This document shows positions 1 to 5,906 of a stretch of DNA of 11,832 nucleotides, piece by piece. The stretch covers positions 1 through 11,832 of the forward strand of contig JAKAQR010000063.1 in the NCBI GenBank assembly GCA_021819725.1, in the 5' to 3' direction. The number at the start of each line of letters is the position of its first letter. Position 1 is the stretch's first letter. Origin of the DNA: Actinomycetes bacterium. Lineage in GTDB: Bacteria > Actinomycetota > Acidimicrobiia > Acidimicrobiales > Acidimicrobiaceae. The notes under the pieces were generated by a model. That model did no database searches. It saw only the letters and a list, made by a program, of their open reading frames with translations, and was not told the origin of the DNA. A program made the translations under genes and the position numbers.

Positions 1-2031
1 CTACAACGACTTTGGCTCCTCATCACTGCCTTCGCCCTGTTGCTTGCTGCCTGCGGCCCCGTGGCATCGAAGTCGCAACGACACGCAAACTCTTCGATCG
101 ACAGAGCCTCGGTCCCCCAACAGAGGTTCCGCGCGATCGATCCGAACGCGGTTCCAACCAGCACGACTGAGGCCGGCTGTCGATACCAGCCGCTTGGGGA
201 AACCATGAGCGCTCAACTCGCCAAGGAGTGCTTCCGGACTCCGGATCTACCAGCTGGCACATACTATCTTGGTGTCGAAGCCCAGCTTGCAGACCGAGGA
301 GCGGCCGCTATCCGGGCTGGGATGCCAGCCCCTCCAACCTACCTCGGTCCATCGGTCTCACTCTCACTCTCGCCCACCTCGGTGCGCCCTGGCGCTACCG
401 TCACCATCACCGGCCATCTCGCCTCACCGATCTCCCCGCAACCCAGTGTTACCAGCATCTGCTTTGATGGATGTATCGACGGCCTCCACTACAGCGGCAC
501 TCCCGTACACTGGATCTCCTCCAGCGAGTTCACCACCTCCTTCGTGACGCCACGTGGACCCTGGATAGAACGCTCTCCCTTGCGCCTCATCGACCCGAGT
601 GCCGGACATTACCGAGTCTCGATCCAATGTCTTGTGGTCCACCGCGGATGTGGACTTGGCCGAGGTGAGGGCTCAGCAACACTCACGTACCTAGCATCAG
701 CACACCCCACAACGCCTCTTCTCTCGATGCACATGACCAGGCTGATTCCTGGAGAGGTCACCCGCGTGGGTGGCTCCATAGCTCTCACCAGCATTATCGG
801 CACCGACCAACCCTTCGTCGACCAGTTCACCACCGTACATCAACTCCCCAATGATATCGTCGCAAAGGGCGTCTACCGTCTGGCCCATACCCAGAAAGCC
901 GACGCCACGACCGTCCTCTTGGGTGTAACGAAATTCCAAGTCACTACCCCCGTCATCTATTCCAATGTCGATCTCAAAGGGGCAACCAACCTGCGTCTTA
1001 CTGCTGATCCATCCATCTTCACCGAAGCCGGGACCAGCGGCATTGCCTTCTCCTGCACTGGGCCGCAGAACCAAATGCAGATGCTCAAGGGCGGGCAGGT
1101 CACGACGATCAACACCACCGGGGTCATCCACCTTCTCGAGCAGGCCGGTGTACCTTCGAGCTATGCCATTACTGAGCCATGCAATGGGATCGCGGCACTC
1201 AAGACGTCGAACTCGGGCACGCTCATTGCGGCATCGTACCCGATCGCGATTCCCACCAAAGGGCCGGACCTTACCTATCTACCAGTCATCACCACCAATG
1301 ACGGCGCTTCATGGAGGGCGGTTCCCTTCCCTTCGGGACATTCCAATGCGCACTTTGCGGGCCTCACCGCCACTGCGCACGCAATCCACATGTACTTCAC
1401 GCTCCGCAAGCACAAGCCCATCACTGAGGTCACCACCGACGGAGTCCATTGGACTCAGGGGGGGCTGCTGTGTCCTGCCTCCGGCCCGTGCGTTCGGTTC
1501 TCGCCGACCGTCGGCCCCTCCAGCTGTGCGATGAACGGCGCCGCTCAAGCAATCCTGTATTCGACAAGTCAAGGCAAGACCTTTGACCAACCAGCCTGGC
1601 CATCTTCGGTCAATGCCTGTTCAACCAATGAGCTATTCGACGTGGGCGCGATCAGCTACCTCCTCGATCCACTGTCGCAGTTTCCCCTCCGCCGCTCCAC
1701 GAACGGAGGTGCGTCCTGGGAGGTCGTGGCCGACATCCCTACTCCGGCACCGAGCACACTATCGCTCAGCGGGCTACCCTCCACTGCCCTTGCCCAGACT
1801 ACGCTCGTGATCCCTACAACAGGCGATCTCGTGAGCATCGGCAATGGTGGTCCAAGTGTCCTTCTTGTCCCCCACGCCAAGCATTGGTGCACCATCCCAA
1901 CGACTACCATACCCAGTGATGTGGGTGCCGCCGTGACTGGGCAACACAATCTCTATCTCGTCCTCGACTCGAACACCGGCTCCTCGACCCTCACCAGCAT
2001 TGCGCTCACCAAGCTGCGCTGTCGACTGTGA
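1..2031 (+). CDS. Secreted lipoprotein with Ig-like domain and Asp-box (BNR-like) repeats, 5' end missing
   Basis: The reading frame is open from base 1, so the true start lies outside the window; 676 residues are visible. The first 18 codons read as the end of a signal peptide: an Arg, a hydrophobic run, then a lipobox LLAAC with the Cys at 52-54. The TTG at 40 lies inside this signal peptide and is not the start. Visible residues 118-232 look like an Ig/TIG-type beta domain (SVSLSLSPTSVRPGATVTIT and onward) with several Cys that could form disulfides. The C-terminal third has four Asp-box-like motifs: TTNDGASW near residue 431, TTDGVHW near 478, a weaker STSQGKTF near 521 and STNGGASW near 566. 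Such motifs mark beta-propellers of the sialidase/Ycf48-like type. No catalytic sialidase residues were identified, so an enzymatic role is not claimed. It probably acts at the outer face of the membrane; its ligand is unknown. Confidence 0.85.
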   Translation, partial: LQRLWLLITAFALLLAACGPVASKSQRHANSSIDRASVPQQRFRAIDPNAVPTSTTEAGCRYQPLGETMSAQLAKECFRTPDLPAGTYYLGVEAQLADRGAAAIRAGMPAPPTYLGPSVSLSLSPTSVRPGATVTITGHLASPISPQPSVTSICFDGCIDGLHYSGTPVHWISSSEFTTSFVTPRGPWIERSPLRLIDPSAGHYRVSIQCLVVHRGCGLGRGEGSATLTYLASAHPTTPLLSMHMTRLIPGEVTRVGGSIALTSIIGTDQPFVDQFTTVHQLPNDIVAKGVYRLAHTQKADATTVLLGVTKFQVTTPVIYSNVDLKGATNLRLTADPSIFTEAGTSGIAFSCTGPQNQMQMLKGGQVTTINTTGVIHLLEQAGVPSSYAITEPCNGIAALKTSNSGTLIAASYPIAIPTKGPDLTYLPVITTNDGASWRAVPFPSGHSNAHFAGLTATAHAIHMYFTLRKHKPITEVTTDGVHWTQGGLLCPASGPCVRFSPTVGPSSCAMNGAAQAILYSTSQGKTFDQPAWPSSVNACSTNELFDVGAISYLLDPLSQFPLRRSTNGGASWEVVADIPTPAPSTLSLSGLPSTALAQTTLVIPTTGDLVSIGNGGPSVLLVPHAKHWCTIPTTTIPSDVGAAVTGQHNLYLVLDSNTGSSTLTSIALTKLRCRL

Positions 2032-2136
2032 GCTTGGCAAGGATGGTGATCGCAAACCTCGACGAGATCGGCACAAGCTTTGCGTATCGGAATCGTGTAA
2101 CGATAGCATGAACGGCCGGGGTGCTAAGGTAATCAC

Positions 2137-2373
2137 ATGGCAGGTGCACAAACTGGCCGACGAGGCGTACGTCCACCAGGACCGGGCGGTAACCCGTTGG
2201 TGCTCGGCATTATCGCCGCACTATGGATCGCCGGGGGCGTCTCTATCGGCCTCTACGTCCACGGATCGTGGCGCTATATACCAGCGATCTTTGCCTGTGG
2301 CATTGGCGTGGTCTTTCTTCGGTCAGCTGCCGGGGCATATGTGCAGCGACTCAGATCGCAATCTCGCGAGTGA
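2137..2373 (+). CDS. Small two-helix membrane protein of unknown function
   Basis: This is a 78-residue protein not recognised as a named family. A short polar, Gly/Pro/Arg-rich N-terminus (residues 1-19) is followed by two hydrophobic segments, about 20-41 and 46-62, joined by a short HGSWRY turn. A basic tail (QRLRSQSRE) follows, so both ends would lie in the cytoplasm by the positive-inside rule. The ATG has an AAGGT Shine-Dalgarno-like sequence about six bases upstream (2126-2130). The gene is 105 bases after the lipoprotein stop and 205 bases before the nuclease gene, so it may be transcribed alone. A longer overlapping frame (2000-2569) has no such support. The helix pattern, the ribosome site and the fit between neighbours make it likely real. 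Confidence 0.65.
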   Translation: MAGAQTGRRGVRPPGPGGNPLVLGIIAALWIAGGVSIGLYVHGSWRYIPAIFACGIGVVFLRSAAGAYVQRLRSQSRE

Positions 2374-2558
2374 ACCGTGCGTCATGATTTACAGACAATC
2401 CCGAAGAGCGCAGACTTCCTACTCTCCATTGCGATCGCTGATGCGACAGTTGTCCGCTGGTCCACGAGTGCTGAACTCGGGATATAGCAGACACGTTATC
2501 AACTTCTCGCCCAGCGTACCACCCCCGCATCACCCTAGGTCGGCCGCGGCCAGCTCGG

Positions 2559-2564
2559 TACAGT
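2559..2564 (+). promoter_or_regulatory. Possible -10 element of the nuclease gene
   Basis: TACAGT fits an actinobacterial TAnnnT -10 box. It would place the transcription start near 2571, only about eight bases before the ATG at 2579, giving a nearly leaderless mRNA. The same ten bases, TACAGTGGTG, recur at 3655-3664 in front of the TPP riboswitch. No good -35 box is seen at the usual distance (TAGGTC at 2536-2541 is poor), so this rests on the -10 alone. Confidence 0.25.
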
Positions 2565-2578
2565 GGTGAAACAAACCC

Positions 2579-3556
2579 ATGGACGATATCCGTTACCTTG
2601 CCATTGCCCGTAACCCGGACCCGGCCTCCGCCCTCGGTTATCTCGTAATGATTCCTATCGAGGGAGGGATCGTGGTCAAAACCTCAGACACCTGGCCTCG
2701 CACCAAGGCGCTCTATTGTCACCGCGTTGCGACCGCAGCTTGGCCCAAGGACCCAGAGCTCGTTGAAGCACTACCACTTCTCGCGTGTACCCGCCGTGGG
2801 GCAGCGATTGACATTGTGGTTGACCGCGGCAGAGAGAAGCGCTCGCAGATCGTCTTTACCACTGCACGGGGGCGAGATATGATCTTCTGGCAGTCTGCGA
2901 GAACCCTGCGTCAAGCGCGACCCAAGGGATCGGTCCCTCGAGCCAGGGCCCATAACCTCGTCGAGGTCCCGATCACCATCGACACTCGTGAGCACTATCC
3001 ATATCGCTTCTCCAATCGATCCGTAATCACTGAGCGAGCCGCATTACCCTGCGGCGACTATGGCGTCTACCGAGACGGTGCACTCTACGCCGCCGTCGAG
3101 CGAAAAACGATGGATGACCTCCTGAGTAGCATCAACGACAATCGGCTTCGCTATGCCATAGGACAACTTGCCGCCCTCCCCCGTGCAGCCATTGTGGTGG
3201 AGGCACGCTACTCGGCGATCTTGCAATCCAGCTACCTGCGCCCCGCCCTCATCCTTGACGCGATCGCTGACTACGCAATACGCTGGCCAGAGGTGCCAGT
3301 GGTGTTCTGTGAGACGAGGAAGCTGGCCGAAGAGTGGACCTATCGCTACCTCAGCGCAGCGTACTACCTCTCCCTCGAAGTGCCCAACCTTGCCGAACGC
3401 GCTACCCTGACTCCGGCTTCACCCGCTGCTATTCGACACTGGGCGAGTGCCAGCGGCATAGCGGTGCCACAGAGAGGGCCGATACCAAAAAGCGTCCGTC
3501 AACGCTACCTCCAAGCCCAGGGGCACTCGCCAAGCGACAAACCCGTGAATCTCTAG
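2579..3556 (+). CDS. ERCC4/XPF-family nuclease with a C-terminal Lsr2-like DNA-binding domain
   Basis: The 325-residue protein has three parts. Residues 1-125 are an unrecognised N-terminal region. Residues 128-265 match the ERCC4 (XPF/Mus81) nuclease fold, with the expected active-site series: ITIDTRE (Asp135, Arg137, Glu138), CGDYGVY (Gly159-Asp160) and VERKTMDDL (Glu174, Arg175, Lys176, Asp179/180), i.e. the GD...ERKxxxD signature. Residues about 281-314 (AAIRHWASASGIAVPQRGPI and onward) resemble the C-terminal DNA-binding domain of Lsr2, whose usual form is IRxWAxxxGxxVxxRGRxP; here the third base-contacting position is Pro instead of Arg. Known ERCC4 nucleases cut branched or flap DNA during repair; a role in repair or in handling AT-rich or foreign DNA is inferred. 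The ATG is preceded by a weak GGTGA (2565-2569), consistent with a very short leader. No helicase or partner gene is adjacent. Confidence 0.9.
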   Translation: MDDIRYLAIARNPDPASALGYLVMIPIEGGIVVKTSDTWPRTKALYCHRVATAAWPKDPELVEALPLLACTRRGAAIDIVVDRGREKRSQIVFTTARGRDMIFWQSARTLRQARPKGSVPRARAHNLVEVPITIDTREHYPYRFSNRSVITERAALPCGDYGVYRDGALYAAVERKTMDDLLSSINDNRLRYAIGQLAALPRAAIVVEARYSAILQSSYLRPALILDAIADYAIRWPEVPVVFCETRKLAEEWTYRYLSAAYYLSLEVPNLAERATLTPASPAAIRHWASASGIAVPQRGPIPKSVRQRYLQAQGHSPSDKPVNL

Positions 3557-3631
3557 TCATTAGAACACCCCGACACTCCGATTCCTACCGCCATTACCTA
3601 GCGCGTCTGCACCAAGCGATTGCCACTACGG

Positions 3632-3660
3632 CCGACATCTTGGGGACCTCGTGCTACAGT
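3632..3660 (+). promoter_or_regulatory. Candidate promoter for the TPP-riboswitch transcript
   Basis: CCGACA (3632-3637, 4 of 6 to TTGACA) and TACAGT (3655-3660, 4 of 6 to TATAAT) are separated by 17 bases. Transcription would begin near 3666-3668, two to four bases before the first stem of the riboswitch. That placement is what makes the otherwise modest boxes credible. Confidence 0.45.
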
Positions 3661-3669
3661 GGTGGGCAG

Positions 3670-3748
3670 TGACGCAGGGTGCTCGGCGATGTCGGGCTGA
3701 GAAAGACCTGTTGAACCTGATCTAGTTAGTACTAGCGGAGGGACGTCA
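3670..3748 (+). promoter_or_regulatory. TPP riboswitch (THI element)
   Basis: The conserved TPP aptamer blocks occur in order with correct spacing. AGGGTGC is at 3676-3682. GCTGAGA is at 3696-3702, where CTGAGA is the pyrimidine-sensing core. ACCTGATCTAG is at 3715-3725, and AGCGGAGGGA, which joins the pyrophosphate-sensing arm to P1, is at 3734-3743. Stems can be drawn: P1 TGACG/CGTCA (3670-3674 with 3744-3748), P2 through GGT/ACC, P3 GCTCG/CGGGC (3681-3685 with 3693-3697), and the second arm CTAG/CTAG (3722-3725 with 3732-3735). This RNA binds thiamin pyrophosphate and normally switches off thiamin synthesis or uptake genes. No terminator follows the aptamer; the start codon comes three bases after P1, so control is most likely at translation initiation. 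Confidence 0.93.
3737..3742 (+). promoter_or_regulatory. Shine-Dalgarno site embedded in the riboswitch core
   Basis: GGAGGG is at once the conserved 3' block of the TPP aptamer and a near-perfect ribosome-binding site, with GGAGG ending ten bases before the ATG at 3752. Folding of the aptamer on ligand binding would bury it, giving direct ribosome-site sequestration without a separate expression platform. The mechanism is inferred from the overlap seen in the sequence. Confidence 0.7.
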
Positions 3749-3751
3749 ACA

Positions 3752-5638
3752 ATGACAAATGTGCCTAACCCGTCCGGGTTGCCGAACAATGCTCGCATTG
3801 ACAGCGAAAATTCGCTGCCCCGTGATCGGGGTCTTCTTCGGCGACGACGACGATTTTCAGTGGTAGCTGGCATCGCGACAGCGGGGTTGCTGCTAGCCAG
3901 CTGTGCCAGCTCGACCTCAACTGCATCGCCAACGCCGCGCACCGGCGGGGTTGCCTCGTACGCACTTGGTCCTGGTGACCAATTCAGTTGGATCCTCCCG
4001 CTCGAGAACGAGGCCAACTACGAGAACTACGACTCCAACGTCTCCAACGAGCTCTTCCGACCTCTCTACTACGTTGGTGGCGCAGGGACTACCGGCATCA
4101 ACTACGCCCTTTCGATCGGGACGCCACCGATCTACTCCAACGGAGATACCTCCGTGACGATCAACCTACGGCACAACTACACCTGGTCGGATGGCGTTCC
4201 CGTCACCACAAAAGACATTCGGTTCTTCTTCGAGCTCGAAGCTGCGGGCGCAAAGAATGGTGACTACGCACCTTATCTGCCTGGTCGCATGCCTAATGAC
4301 ATAAAACGCATCTCCTACCAGGGCCGATACCAGTTTACCCTTCACCTCAATCACGCCTATAACCCGGTATGGTTCACTGGAAACCAGCTCACTTGGATCT
4401 ACCCACTACCAGTCCAGAGTTGGGATCGGACGTGTCTGAACTGTCGTAGCACCAATGCTGCTTCAACACCAGGCGGGGCCACCAAGGTACTCGACTTCTT
4501 GTATAAAGAGTCGGCACAGCTGAGTACCTATGCGACCAACCCTCTCTGGAAGGTGGTCGATGGGCCGTGGACGCTGACGAGCTTCGACCCGACTACCTAT
4601 CACGCAGTCTTCCGAGCCAACCCGCGCTATACCGGTGCCGGAAAACCAAAGCTTGCTGGCTACCAAATCTACTCCTTCACCTCCGCAACTGCAGAGCTCG
4701 ACGCCCTGCGATCTGGACTGATTGACTTCGGGTATCTCCCGACCTCAGATCTCGGACTCACCCGCTACTTTCAAACCCATGGGTTCAACGTGCAACCCTG
4801 GAAAGTCTTTTACGACAACATCGCTGAACTCGGTTATACCGGCCCCTATCGTCACCTGGTAGATCAACTCTACCTGCGTCAAGCACTCCAACATCTAGTC
4901 AATGAAAAGCTCTACCTCTCGACCACACTTCACGGCTTTGGGATGCTCGACTACGGAGCAGCACCGCTGTACCCTGGGTCGACCTACGTTTCGCCTGCCT
5001 TACACCATGATCCCTACCCCTATTCAATTGCTCAAGCTCGCTCACTGCTGGTCAGCCATGGTTGGAAGATCTCTTCGACAATGTCTACCTGTGTGAGTCC
5101 AGGTACTGGCCCCGGACATTGTGGACCTGGAATTCCCAAGGGTGCGCCGCTGCGCATATCGATGATGTATGCGACACCGAGCACCTCACTCGCGGCACAA
5201 GCCCAAGCTTTTGCGAGCGCGGCTCGGGCAGCAGGAATCACAATTCAGCTCAACCCTCAGCCCCAAGACACGATGTACTCAACTGCGGGCGTTTGCCCTC
5301 CCGGGCCGTGCAACTGGGGAATCGCCCTCTATGGTGCTCAGGAGGACTTTGGACAGTACGTTCTCGTCCCAACTGCGGGTGTCGAATTCGCCAAGGGTAA
5401 CTACTGGGGTGGGGGGTACTACAACCCCACTGAGCAGCAGCTACTCAACGATGCCTATGACCAACCCGGACTCTCCAAGCTCTACCAGGTAGAAAACTAT
5501 CAGAGCCGCCAGGTTGCGGGCCTGTGGTGGACGGTCGGCGACTACGAGGTGGCAGTAGTTCGTAAGAGCCTTACTGGGTGGAATCCCCTGAACCCCTATG
5601 CCAACTACATGCCCTCCCGTTGGAGTTTCAAGCGCTAA
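3752..5638 (+). CDS. Family 5 ABC transporter substrate-binding lipoprotein under TPP riboswitch control
   Basis: The 628-residue protein starts with a long polar leader, an Arg-rich stretch (residues 30-34), a hydrophobic run and the lipobox LASC with Cys51, so it is anchored outside the membrane. The mature part fits the SBP_bac_5 (oligopeptide/dipeptide/nickel) fold, including the family-typical YTWSDGVPVTTKDIRFFFE segment at about 143-161 and a region rich in Trp and Tyr. Family 5 proteins bind peptides, nickel, haem and other ligands and deliver them to an inner-membrane permease. No permease or ATPase gene is adjacent. The upstream TPP riboswitch implies that thiamin status controls expression, so the ligand is probably thiamin, a precursor or a derivative; this is inference. 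Six mature-domain Cys form three close pairs (228/231, 447/457, 515/520) that could be disulfides. The ATG is fixed by the GGAGGG ribosome site. Confidence 0.93.
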   Translation: MTNVPNPSGLPNNARIDSENSLPRDRGLLRRRRRFSVVAGIATAGLLLASCASSTSTASPTPRTGGVASYALGPGDQFSWILPLENEANYENYDSNVSNELFRPLYYVGGAGTTGINYALSIGTPPIYSNGDTSVTINLRHNYTWSDGVPVTTKDIRFFFELEAAGAKNGDYAPYLPGRMPNDIKRISYQGRYQFTLHLNHAYNPVWFTGNQLTWIYPLPVQSWDRTCLNCRSTNAASTPGGATKVLDFLYKESAQLSTYATNPLWKVVDGPWTLTSFDPTTYHAVFRANPRYTGAGKPKLAGYQIYSFTSATAELDALRSGLIDFGYLPTSDLGLTRYFQTHGFNVQPWKVFYDNIAELGYTGPYRHLVDQLYLRQALQHLVNEKLYLSTTLHGFGMLDYGAAPLYPGSTYVSPALHHDPYPYSIAQARSLLVSHGWKISSTMSTCVSPGTGPGHCGPGIPKGAPLRISMMYATPSTSLAAQAQAFASAARAAGITIQLNPQPQDTMYSTAGVCPPGPCNWGIALYGAQEDFGQYVLVPTAGVEFAKGNYWGGGYYNPTEQQLLNDAYDQPGLSKLYQVENYQSRQVAGLWWTVGDYEVAVVRKSLTGWNPLNPYANYMPSRWSFKR

Positions 5639-5669
5639 CTAACCCCAGTCATCACTAACCAACGCTGAT

Positions 5670-5683
5670 CAGACACATGTCTG
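5670..5683 (+). terminator. Weak hairpin after the substrate-binding protein gene
   Basis: CAGAC-ACAT-GTCTG forms a perfect five-pair hairpin 32 bases after the stop codon. It lacks a run of T, so it is a poor intrinsic terminator and may only stabilise the mRNA end. Confidence 0.2.
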
Positions 5684-5867
5684 TCGTCGCTTCACTGGTC
5701 GCGATATCCCAGCCGTGCAATTGTGTCCACGGGCGGTGAAATTGGTGAACGACGCCGCCGGAACAACTACGCACACGTATCGCTACACAACACCAAAGGC
5801 CCTCTCCCCACCTGGTGGACGAGACTCCTGACTCCGCCGCCTATCATCAACTCCGACACGCTCGTGC

Positions 5868-5896
5868 AAACAAACCGCTCGTCTGACATCGCCAGA
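5868..5896 (-). terminator. Possible terminator of the FUSC-family gene
   Basis: Read on the minus strand just past the stop at 5907, TCTGGC-GAT-GTCAGA (5896-5882) makes a six-pair stem with one G-T pair. It is followed after a short gap by GTTTGTTTG (5876-5868). The gap between stem and T-rich stretch is longer than ideal. Confidence 0.25.
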
Positions 5897-5906
5897 TCCC
5901 GAGGCA

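Noticed and set aside
40..42. TTG at 40 as start of the first lipoprotein
   Set aside because: It lies inside the signal peptide; the frame stays open to base 1 and the hydrophobic segment before the lipobox begins upstream.
2000..2569. 189-codon plus-strand frame overlapping the small membrane protein
   Set aside because: It overlaps the end of the lipoprotein gene, has low-complexity polar content and no ribosome site; the 2137-2373 frame has a ribosome site and clear membrane helices.
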